Source: an uncultured Eubacteriaceae bacterium (GTDB lineage Bacteria > Bacillota > Clostridia > Eubacteriales > Eubacteriaceae). Taken from it: a stretch of DNA of 64,000 nt. Where the stretch lies: positions 310,001-374,000 of the forward strand of contig CAMBHL010000001.1 in NCBI GenBank assembly GCA_945867155.1, given 5' to 3'. This document shows, piece by piece, positions 8,206 to 15,465 of this stretch; the stretch's first letter is position 1, and every line of letters begins with the position of its first letter. The position numbers and the translations under genes are program-made. The notes beneath the pieces were generated by a model. The model did not search any database. It was not told where the DNA came from and was given only the letters and a program-made list of their open reading frames with translations.

Positions 8206-9762
8206 GTGAAATCTCGTTATTCATCCCGAAGTGCTTCGGATTTAGAAAGACGCTCGGCAGTTCAGCCGCAGAAACGCCAACGGGTTCGCCAAAACACAGC
8301 CCCTTCTGCGCAGAGATCTTCTTCTCAGCGCAGCCGTTCAGCTGCCGCACGTCCCCGTTCTGCTGACGGCGAGACCCGCGTCTACCGCAGAACCACGTCA
8401 AAGCCGCCGAAAAGGCCGGTGCGGCCCGCACAGCGCAGTGCCGCCTCATCCCCTCAGGCTCAGAGAAGGGCGGCCTCTCAGGTTCACCGCTCCGCAGACG
8501 CAGCCCCAAGGCAACGCAGTGGCAGTCAGCCGCCAAAGCGCATCCGTCCCAGTGACGGCGAACGCGTGGTGCGCCGCACCACCGGGCGGATTCTCAGGCC
8601 CGAATCAGTGGGCCGGCGCCCAGCATCCTCTGCTCAGGAAAGACCCCGGCAGACAGCACGCCACAGACACGTTTCCGGAGGATCTGTTCCGCCCCGCCGC
8701 AGAGACGGATCGGGCCGCAGAAGACCTGCAGAGCCTTCCCGCCGCCGTCCTTCCCGGATACGGAGAAAAAGACGGCGTGTGAAACCCTTTGTGATCGTGG
8801 CCGCAGTGCTCGCGGTTTTTCTAATCGTCTCGTATATTTTCCTGACCCTGCCAAACTTTGTAACCATCAGCCCCTCCAAGGGCATCACCTTCCGCGCGGC
8901 CACAGAAGCCAGCGGCAAGCGCATCTACAACGTGGCCCTGTTCGGCATCGACGCCCGTTCTGACGTCGACGGCGCCCGGTCTGACTCGATGATGATCATC
9001 TCCAGCGACAACAAGCACAAAAAAATCAAAGCGACTTCGCTGATGCGGGACACCTATCTGTCCATTTCCGGCCACGGCTACGGCAAGCTCAATTCGGCCT
9101 ACGCCTACGGCGGCCCGTCTCTTGCTCTCAAGGCCATTAACACCAATTTCGACACGGCGGTTACGGACTACATCGTCGTCAACTTCAACGGCACCATCGC
9201 CATGGTCAACGCAGTCGGCGGCGTCAATATCGATCTCTCTTCCGATGAAGTCAGCGTCCTCAACGACTACGTCGACAACATCAACCGGACGAACAACACC
9301 AATGCGGGGCATGTCACCGGCAGCGGCACCAAACATTTAAACGGGGTTCAGGCCCTGGCCTATTCGCGCATCCGCTACGTCGGCAACGGCGATTTTGGCC
9401 GGACCCAGCGCCAGCGGACGGTGATGCAGAAAGTCCTCAAAAAGGCTGAAAAAATGAGTCTGTTCAAACAGTACAAACTCTACAAAACGATGAAGCCCTA
9501 CATTAAAACCAACATGTCCAACTTCAAAATGTTCAAATTCATCTTCAATGTGGCGCTGATTCGAAATTCTGAACTCCAGCAGCAGCAGATTCCAGATACC
9601 GGCGCCTTAAGTCTCGGCTATCTGCAGGGACAGTCGTACATTTTCCCCACATCCCTGACGGACAACGTCCAGACTCTGCACAAGTTCATTTACGAACACA
9701 GCTACACCCCGTCAGAAAAATGCCAGGATATCAGCAGTCACATCGACTCAGTCTGGCAGTAA
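8206..9762 (+). CDS. LytR-CpsA-Psr (LCP) family cell wall polymer ligase
   Basis: 518 aa if it starts at the GTG with GGAG six bases upstream. Residues 1-193 form a disordered cytoplasmic tail extremely rich in Arg, Ser, Pro and Ala, with a near-repeat (SADGETRVYRRTT, then PSDGERVVRRTT). One membrane helix follows at about 194-214. The extracellular LCP domain carries the conserved Arg/Asp motifs ALFGIDARSD, ARSDSMMII, SLMRDTYL and DFGRTQRQR that bind the polyprenyl pyrophosphate head group. LCP enzymes transfer teichoic acid or other glycopolymers from lipid carriers to peptidoglycan. The tail is far longer than the short cytoplasmic segment usual in the family. Confidence 0.93.
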   Translation: MKSRYSSRSASDLERRSAVQPQKRQRVRQNTAPSAQRSSSQRSRSAAARPRSADGETRVYRRTTSKPPKRPVRPAQRSAASSPQAQRRAASQVHRSADAAPRQRSGSQPPKRIRPSDGERVVRRTTGRILRPESVGRRPASSAQERPRQTARHRHVSGGSVPPRRRDGSGRRRPAEPSRRRPSRIRRKRRRVKPFVIVAAVLAVFLIVSYIFLTLPNFVTISPSKGITFRAATEASGKRIYNVALFGIDARSDVDGARSDSMMIISSDNKHKKIKATSLMRDTYLSISGHGYGKLNSAYAYGGPSLALKAINTNFDTAVTDYIVVNFNGTIAMVNAVGGVNIDLSSDEVSVLNDYVDNINRTNNTNAGHVTGSGTKHLNGVQALAYSRIRYVGNGDFGRTQRQRTVMQKVLKKAEKMSLFKQYKLYKTMKPYIKTNMSNFKMFKFIFNVALIRNSELQQQQIPDTGALSLGYLQGQSYIFPTSLTDNVQTLHKFIYEHSYTPSEKCQDISSHIDSVWQ

Positions 9763-9768
9763 AGAACC

Positions 9769-9809
9769 AAGCTCTCTGCGCCTATGCGTCAGAGGGCTTT
9801 TGATTTTTG
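9769..9809 (+). terminator. Terminator of the LCP gene
   Basis: AGCTCTCTG / CAGAGGGCT stem (one G-U pair) extended by CGC/GCG, then TTTTGATTTTT. Confidence 0.8.
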
Positions 9810-9910
9810 CTTAAACCTTTTGTAAATTTTTCATTAATTTTCTTAAAAGATGCCTTTTGCTTCTTTGTCCTGTGCTATGATGGTACAAGTTTAAATAAAG
9901 GAGTCTTGAC

Positions 9911-11362
9911 ATGCTGCGTTCCAATCGTTTCAGCCGATTGTTTAATCTCATATTGGGTCTTTATTTTGGCGTGACCCTCTTTCTCGGGGCCAGATGGTAT
10001 TTTTATTCTCTGTCGGCGCAGACTGCAAATCTCAACGCGCTGTTGCTTTTTGCGGTTACAATGGGCGCAGCTTCCGTCTTCTTTTGGCTTTTTGACCGCA
10101 TCGACCGGAATATCGAAAAATTCACCTTCGACCCTGTCCGGGCCTTTGTGATCCTGGATTTCTTTCTGCTCTCGGTTCAGCTCTTCATTGCGCGCAACAT
10201 GGCCTTCATGCCCCGCAACGATTTGGCCTACATCATTCACGGGGCCCAGAACCTCGTGCTCCACGGGCCCCATTACATCGACGCCGGATTGCCTAAATAC
10301 CACCATCATTATTTTTACACCTATCCCAACAACCAGATGATTCTCGTGATCATCGCCGGACTCTACAAAATCGAATACACCCTGACCGGCGGCTTTTCCA
10401 ACGCGGCGCCGACGCTTTTTAATGTGATGAACATCAATCTCAGCATCGTCTTTCTTTTCGCCACTGCCCAGAAAATTTACGGCGGCAAGCGCGCGCTGTG
10501 GTGTGTGCTCAAATGCCTGTGCTTTCTGCCTTTATTTTCATATATTCCGTTTTTCTACACGGACACCATGGCGATGCCGTGGCTCATGGGTGCCGTTTAC
10601 TTCTACATCGCCTGGCGTGTCCGCTGCGATCAAAAAGAAGCTTGCAGCCTGACCCCGGCGGCTTTCCTCTGTCTCGGCCTTTCGGCGGGGCTTTTGGTCG
10701 TCGCCTACAAAATCAAGGGCAGCGCCGGACTGATCCTGCCAGTGTTTATATGCGATCTGATCTTTCACAACACCAGGTTTAAAAACAAAATTCCCTGTCT
10801 CATTTACAGCCTCTATCTCATCGTCTTATTTGCAGCTATCCTCAAGCTCTTCAACATCGGCCTGATGAAAGGCCTCGAACTCAGCGAACGGGACGTGAAG
10901 CGCTACCAATTCCCGATGATTCACTGGATTATGATGAGCGCCAGCGGCAATGGCGGCTTCAGAAAAAAGGATTTTCTGTACACCTTAAAGCATCCCGGAC
11001 AGGCGGCCAAGACCAGCGCTGACTGGCGGCGGCTTTATAAGAAGCTGCGCTCTGCGCCGAAATTTTTAAGGCATATGGGTGTCAAAATCGGGCGCACCTG
11101 GGGCGATGGCACTTTCATGAGCGCCCACTACATGCCCCTGCTCCATCACCTGCGCTTTAAAATCACCGCCAACACCTTTTACTTTGCCATGTTTTTCAAT
11201 CTGGAATGGACCTTTGTCAGAGAAAAAACTTCGAAGCTTCGGATTCAGGGCCACAGCAATTTCTTCAAACTTGCGCTGTTTTTCCTCGCCCTGTTTCTTT
11301 TGATCTGGGAATCGAAAAGCCGTTATCTGGTCACCTTCCTACCCCTCTGGGCGCTAATCTAA
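9911..11362 (+). CDS. Multi-pass membrane protein, GT-C-like glycosyltransferase
   Basis: 483 aa with roughly ten or more membrane helices and few hydrophilic segments. The first large loop carries acidic and aromatic residues (MPRNDLAYIIHGAQN, KYHHHYFYTYPNNQ), a later loop has FYTDTMAMP, and the C-terminus has ESKSRYLVTFLP, all reminiscent of GT-C fold mannosyl/arabinosyl or lipid-linked sugar transferases. It lacks a family signature I can name with certainty. ATG with AAAGGAG upstream. It ends rather abruptly after the final helix, so the C-terminus may be slightly short for the family. It sits next to the LCP ligase, which supports a role in wall polymer decoration. Confidence 0.65.
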   Translation: MLRSNRFSRLFNLILGLYFGVTLFLGARWYFYSLSAQTANLNALLLFAVTMGAASVFFWLFDRIDRNIEKFTFDPVRAFVILDFFLLSVQLFIARNMAFMPRNDLAYIIHGAQNLVLHGPHYIDAGLPKYHHHYFYTYPNNQMILVIIAGLYKIEYTLTGGFSNAAPTLFNVMNINLSIVFLFATAQKIYGGKRALWCVLKCLCFLPLFSYIPFFYTDTMAMPWLMGAVYFYIAWRVRCDQKEACSLTPAAFLCLGLSAGLLVVAYKIKGSAGLILPVFICDLIFHNTRFKNKIPCLIYSLYLIVLFAAILKLFNIGLMKGLELSERDVKRYQFPMIHWIMMSASGNGGFRKKDFLYTLKHPGQAAKTSADWRRLYKKLRSAPKFLRHMGVKIGRTWGDGTFMSAHYMPLLHHLRFKITANTFYFAMFFNLEWTFVREKTSKLRIQGHSNFFKLALFFLALFLLIWESKSRYLVTFLPLWALI

Positions 11363-11401
11363 TTAAACTATCATATATGATTATAGAAGAGATAAAAATA
11401 A

Positions 11402-11433
11402 AGCGGGACAAGTTGACATCTTGTCCCGCTTTT
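11402..11433. terminator. Bidirectional terminator between convergent genes
   Basis: AGCGGGACAAG / CTTGTCCCGCT perfect 11-base stem with A tract before and T tract after. Confidence 0.93.
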
Positions 11434-11454
11434 GACTGACAGCCAATTAAAATA

Positions 11455-12000
11455 TTAAACCGTCAGCTGACGCAAAGTGCCGCCCTTTTGATAGCGGCGG
11501 AGATAACAGCTGGTGCACCGTCTGTATTTTGTAAAACAAGCCTTCGCCTTTTCCTCATCGCCGTAGACTTTCCAGCATCCCGAACACTTGTAATGCCGGC
11601 CTTTCTTTTCCATAAACGCACAGACATCGTCGATGGGATAGCCGAGAAAAACGCCGATTTCGTGGGGAAAATCTTCCTTTTGATTTAAATGCATCGACAA
11701 ATGGTCCAGTTTGGATTCGATCCCCCCTTCGGGATACGCCAGCCGGTCTAAGATCCGGGCCGCTTCAGGCTGCAGCATGCGCGCGTGCAGTGCCTTTGGC
11801 CGGTAAACGTAAATGAGCGCGGTTTCGCTGCGCTTTCTCAGGCAGCGGACAAAAACCCCTTTGTCGTTCAGCTCGCCGTTCCAGCGCTTTAGCCAATAGG
11901 CGATGCGCGCGGTCTCTCTCTCTTTTGTGCTGAACAAATTGGCGATTTTAATGCCGGCCAAAGTGGGCGCGCAGTTTCGAATGAGCTGCAAATCTGACAT
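11455..12000 (-). CDS. DUF3793 family protein
   Basis: 181 aa soluble protein. The N-terminal half (RNCAPTLAGIKIANLF) and the central segment ending HEIGVFLGYPIDDVCAFMEKKG are characteristic of DUF3793, a clostridial family of unknown function commonly found beside flavodoxin and iron transport genes. Cysteines are clustered near the C-terminus (CSGC, CFTKYRRCTSC), compatible with a metal or heme-related site. It lies 22 bases after the flavodoxin gene, in the same operon. Start at ATG with GAGGAG eight bases upstream. A role in iron or heme metabolism is inference from context. Confidence 0.85.
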   Translation of the reverse strand: MSDLQLIRNCAPTLAGIKIANLFSTKERETARIAYWLKRWNGELNDKGVFVRCLRKRSETALIYVYRPKALHARMLQPEAARILDRLAYPEGGIESKLDHLSMHLNQKEDFPHEIGVFLGYPIDDVCAFMEKKGRHYKCSGCWKVYGDEEKAKACFTKYRRCTSCYLRRYQKGGTLRQLTV

Positions 12001-12022
12001 GACCCGGATCTCCTCTCGACTT

Positions 12023-12454
12023 TTATTTTGCTTCTGTCAGTGCCGTCCCCAGTGCCTTGCAGGCTTCGAGGCCTTCATCGTCCGGGGTTTCGTTGCAGAT
12101 CACCGGCTCCGCAGCGCAGCTGATACCGGCGTCTTCACAGTCGCCTTCCCAGGTGCGCATCCATTCACCGTCGCCCCAGCCGTAAGAACCGAAGAGCACC
12201 ACTGGTTTGCCGCCCAGGCTGCCTTTGACATCATCGAACATCGGTTCAAATTCAGTTTCTTCGAGCTGTTCACTTCCCATGGACGGGCAGCCAAAAGCAA
12301 AGCCGTCGTAATCTGCCGTCTGATCTTTTGAGAAATCAGTCGCTTCGATCAGGTCTGCTTCCTGATTCGCGCCTTGAATCCCTTCTGCGACGGCTTTCGC
12401 CATCATTTCCGTATTGCCGGTTCCACTCCAATAAACCACTGCGTATTTTGCCAT
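12023..12454 (-). CDS. fld: Flavodoxin
   Basis: 143 aa, short-chain flavodoxin length. The FMN phosphate-binding loop SGTGNTE (10-16) follows the first beta strand, and the later FGSYGWGDGEWM segment is the usual isoalloxazine loop. It carries one electron at low potential and often replaces ferredoxin under iron limitation. It is transcribed with DUF3793 and lies downstream of the iron transport genes on the same strand. The RBS is AAAGGAGG. An ATTAGTTTTATCTAAC element at 12469-12484 sits just upstream of the RBS. Confidence 0.95.
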   Translation of the reverse strand: MAKYAVVYWSGTGNTEMMAKAVAEGIQGANQEADLIEATDFSKDQTADYDGFAFGCPSMGSEQLEETEFEPMFDDVKGSLGGKPVVLFGSYGWGDGEWMRTWEGDCEDAGISCAAEPVICNETPDDEGLEACKALGTALTEAK

Positions 12455-12468
12455 ACCGGGCCTCCTTT

Positions 12469-12484
12469 ATTAGTTTTATCTAAC
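12469..12484. promoter_or_regulatory. ATTAGTTTTATCTAAC element before flavodoxin
   Basis: Imperfect inverted repeat (TTAG / CTAA separated by six bases) immediately before the flavodoxin RBS. Related CTAAC / GTTTAG pairs occur upstream of feoA, so it may be a shared metalloregulator site. This is inference. Confidence 0.3.
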
Positions 12485-12580
12485 TTTTTGTGGCTTTTTT
12501 TTGCACGCCACAATCCTATCCCTTTGCTAAAAAAGATACGATTGTAACGTGCAAAGATTAAACACACTGTATCTGTAAAA

Positions 12581-14590
12581 TTAACGTTCCGGCAGCAGCC
12601 GGCTCATACTGTGAAGGCTGATCGCCACAGTGGACGTGTTGTGCAGCAGCGCTGCCAGTCCCGGCGGGAAAATGCCGGCAATACCGGCCATAATGACCCC
12701 GGAATTAAAGCCCACAATGACGCTGCGGTTGTGTTTCAAGCGTTTCATCAAAGCTTCTGAAAGAGCTCCTAAGACCAAAAGCTGCCGCAGATCATTTTGA
12801 GAAATCGTCACATCGGCGATCTGCTGGGCAATGTCAGCCCCTTCTTCAATCGCGATGCCCACATCGGCCTCTGAGAGGGCCGGCGAATCGTTGATGCCGT
12901 CGCCGATCATCAGCACCGTATGTCCTTGTTCTTTTTCTTTTTGGACATAATGGGCTTTGTCTTCGGGAAGCACCTCTGCATCATATTCCGAGATGCCGAC
13001 CTTATCGGCAATAGCCTTTGCCGTTCTCTCGTTGTCGCCGGTCATCATGACGCAGCGCACGCCGTTTTTCTGAAGAGCGCCGATGACATCTGCGGCTTCA
13101 TCCCGGAGGGGATCTGCGATGCAGATCACCGCAACCAGTCTGCCATCGATGCCCAGGTACAGATGAGAATATTCGTCGGAAATCTGTTCCAGGCGCTTTT
13201 GGCCGGCTTCGGAAACTTGAATCTTTTCATCTTCAAAAACGAAATGATAGCTCCCAATTACCGCCCGTTTGCCATCAATCGACGACGCAATGCCATGAGC
13301 GACGATGTATTCCACCTTGGAATGCATTTCGTCGTGGGACAGGCCCTGCTGTTTCGCTGCCTTAACGACCGCATTGGCCATGCTGTGAGGAAAATGTTCT
13401 TCAAGGCAGGCGGCCACGCGAAGGGCTTCGGTTTCCGGCAAATCATCTGTTGCAACCACTTCCTCAACTGTCGGCACCGCCTTGGTCAGTGTGCCGGTTT
13501 TATCGAAGATGATGGTGTCTGCACCGGCGATCTTTTCGAGAACCGAGCCGCCCTTTACCGTAATGTGATGGCCGCTCGCTTCCTGCATGGCCGACAAAAC
13601 GGAAATCGGCGCAGAGAGTTTAAGGGCGCACGAATAGTCGACCATCAAAGCTGAAAGGGCCTTGGTCACATCCCGGGTAATGATGTAAGTCAAAAGTGAA
13701 ATGCCGAAAGTATAGGGCACCAGCTGGTCGGCAAGATTTTCTGCCTGCACCTGGGCCTGGGATTTAAGCTTCTCTGAGTCTTCGATCATCGACATGATCT
13801 TTTCGTAGCGCGTGTCGCCCTGGGCTGTATTCACCTTGACGAGGAGATCGCCTGCCTCCAGAACCGTTCCGACAAAAACGGCGCCGCCTGCTTTCTTGGC
13901 CACTGGGATCGATTCCCCGGTCAGCGCCGCCTGATTGACCATGCCTTCTCCCGAGACGACAGTCCCGTCCAGGGGAATGGTTTTGCCCATTTGGATGTGG
14001 ATCAAATCCCCGGGGTCGATGTCCTGGAGGGGCACCGCTTCTTCCTGACTGTCCCTTTTCCGCCACACTTTGGTCACGTTCAGTTCCATCGCGTGGGCCA
14101 GATCCGCGACCGATTTGCGGTACGTCCAATTTTCGAGAATATCCCCGACTTTCAGCAAAAATGTGACAGAACCTGCCGTTGTGAAATCCTGGGTTGCAAT
14201 CGCTGCGGTCAAGGCTGAAGCGTCGAGGACTTCAACGGACAGTCTCTTCTTTGTAAACAGCTGCTTGATCCCTTTGATGACAAAGGGCACGGCGCGAATC
14301 ACCGCGAGGACATCCCGAACCGTGACCGGAAAGAAAATCCGTCTGAAAGCGCGGAATACGATCAGCGAAACGAGCTGGTCCCAGTATTGTGATGAGATCT
14401 CGATCCCGGAATCCGGTGCTTTTTCCAATAGGCTCTGATCCTCAAGATCAATTTGAAAGAGCATGTCAATGAGCTGACGCCGGGATAAATCGTGATAGGC
14501 GATGATAATGTCCGACGTTCGGATCAAAACCGACACTTTGTCAATTTTCGGCTTTTTCTTCAACGACCATTGAATCAGATCCGCCTGCAA
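12581..14590 (-). CDS. P1B-type metal-translocating ATPase, non-canonical SCALKL site, Feo-associated
   Basis: 669 aa from the TTG at 14590, though the true start is doubtful (see findings). P-type ATPase motifs are complete: TGES (224-227), FDKTGT with phosphorylated D363, and GDGINDSPAL. The metal-binding helix reads DYSCALKLSAP (319-329) in place of the CPC of copper or zinc pumps. The N-terminus has no CxxC heavy-metal domain. It follows a FeoA paralogue by 71 bases, so the pair is probably an iron-linked (or Mn) transport unit in the membrane; the metal is not known. This subtype with SCALKL beside FeoA is, as I recall, recurrent in Clostridia. Confidence 0.85.
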   Translation of the reverse strand: MQADLIQWSLKKKPKIDKVSVLIRTSDIIIAYHDLSRRQLIDMLFQIDLEDQSLLEKAPDSGIEISSQYWDQLVSLIVFRAFRRIFFPVTVRDVLAVIRAVPFVIKGIKQLFTKKRLSVEVLDASALTAAIATQDFTTAGSVTFLLKVGDILENWTYRKSVADLAHAMELNVTKVWRKRDSQEEAVPLQDIDPGDLIHIQMGKTIPLDGTVVSGEGMVNQAALTGESIPVAKKAGGAVFVGTVLEAGDLLVKVNTAQGDTRYEKIMSMIEDSEKLKSQAQVQAENLADQLVPYTFGISLLTYIITRDVTKALSALMVDYSCALKLSAPISVLSAMQEASGHHITVKGGSVLEKIAGADTIIFDKTGTLTKAVPTVEEVVATDDLPETEALRVAACLEEHFPHSMANAVVKAAKQQGLSHDEMHSKVEYIVAHGIASSIDGKRAVIGSYHFVFEDEKIQVSEAGQKRLEQISDEYSHLYLGIDGRLVAVICIADPLRDEAADVIGALQKNGVRCVMMTGDNERTAKAIADKVGISEYDAEVLPEDKAHYVQKEKEQGHTVLMIGDGINDSPALSEADVGIAIEEGADIAQQIADVTISQNDLRQLLVLGALSEALMKRLKHNRSVIVGFNSGVIMAGIAGIFPPGLAALLHNTSTVAISLHSMSRLLPER

Positions 14591-14661
14591 AAATACCGAT
14601 ATTTTTTCCTGTTTCTTTGTTGTTAGCCATTGCGTTTACCTTCTTTATTTATATTACCTAT

Positions 14662-14871
14662 TTATACAATAATGCGTTTTGCCATCGATTCATCAATGGC
14701 GATGCGGCTGTCTTTGACCGCGATGATAAAGTTGCCGTCGAGTTTCTGAACCGGTTTGATTTCAGCCCCCACCACAAAACCTAAATCGTTGATGTGCTTG
14801 ATGACTTTGTCATTGCCGCGAATAAATTTGATGATGTAGGTCTGATTGATTTTTGCAAAAATTAATGGCAT
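14662..14871 (-). CDS. FeoA family protein (second copy)
   Basis: 69 aa SH3-like FeoA domain (GFVVGAEIKPVQKLDGNFIIAVKDSRIAIDESMAKRI). Unlike the first FeoA it is not next to FeoB but directly before the P1B ATPase, suggesting it is an accessory of that pump. RBS AAAGGAG. It is preceded within about 35 bases by a strong hairpin with a T run, so its expression depends on readthrough or on antitermination. Confidence 0.88.
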   Translation of the reverse strand: MPLIFAKINQTYIIKFIRGNDKVIKHINDLGFVVGAEIKPVQKLDGNFIIAVKDSRIAIDESMAKRIIV

Positions 14872-15210
14872 GTTGATACTCCTTTGTTTTACACTTCTGA
14901 TGACTAAAAAACAGCCAGTCTGCCGGAAGCGGCAAAACTGGCTGATTCCCTGACATCAACCGGGATCTCGGATCTATGGATAATTGAATCGGTGTTTGTT
15001 TTTGATCCCTGTGACAAAGCCAATATACACTGAAAGAAGAGGAATCGTGTGATGTTCACAACGATGAAACGGATTTGAACTTTGTCCTTTTATTTTCCAA
15101 AAACCTGAATTGATGTCATGTCCTTTCCCTTTTTTATCATCAAAGAAGGAGGGCAGGCAGTTTAACTCACCTGCGTATTTATATATCATGTGGAGAATCC
15201 ACAGGGAAAG
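14872..15210 (-). other. 339-base untranslated leader with terminator-like hairpin before feoA2
   Basis: No gene can be supported here. A 71-codon frame (15189-14974) has no RBS or recognisable product. The minus strand holds small hairpins (TGTGGA/TCCACA near 15190-15204, TGTGA/TCACA near 15050-15060) and ends in a terminator. No riboswitch consensus I know fits, but a metal-sensing leader is possible. Confidence 0.4.
14905..14944 (-). terminator. Terminator or attenuator upstream of feoA2
   Basis: On the minus strand CAGCCAGT / ACTGGCTG with an inner GCCG / CGGC stem, followed by TTTTTT. It either ends the feoAB transcript or controls feoA2-ATPase expression. Confidence 0.85.
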
Positions 15211-15423
15211 CTAGTTTGCTTTGTGTTTCCGGCTGCTGTACGTGTTGATCCATTCGCGCTGTTCCGGCGTCGGACCTGCGTGACAGACGCCGTGGCAGGC
15301 ACCGGCGCTGGGACAGTCCCCGCACTGAATGGTGCCGCCGTTTTTGACGGATCGATACAAGGATCTCACTGCGGCGATCACAATCAAGGCGACAATGAGA
15401 CCAACAATGATACTGCCTAACAT
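15211..15423 (-). CDS. FeoB-associated Cys-rich membrane protein
   Basis: 70 aa if started at the ATG five bases after AGAGGTGG; a GTG three codons earlier overlaps that RBS. One N-terminal membrane helix (about 4-20) is followed by a cytosolic segment with C34, C37, C43 and C47. This is the standard layout of the FeoB-associated Cys-rich protein family (FeoC-like position), found after feoB in Firmicutes. The Cys cluster probably binds iron or an Fe-S cluster to modulate FeoB. It begins 42 bases after feoB. Confidence 0.88.
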   Translation of the reverse strand: MLGSIIVGLIVALIVIAAVRSLYRSVKNGGTIQCGDCPSAGACHGVCHAGPTPEQREWINTYSSRKHKAN

Positions 15424-15465
15424 ATCATCCACCTCTTTTATCTAAAATTAATGTTTTTGAATCAA

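Noticed and set aside
14974-15189. 71-codon minus-strand frame in the feo leader
   Set aside because: No RBS, no recognisable features and an unusual composition; it lies in a likely untranslated leader.
14872-15210. Known metal riboswitch (NiCo, yybP-ykoY, M-box)
   Set aside because: I could not match the conserved cores of these classes, so it is listed only as an unexplained leader with a terminator.
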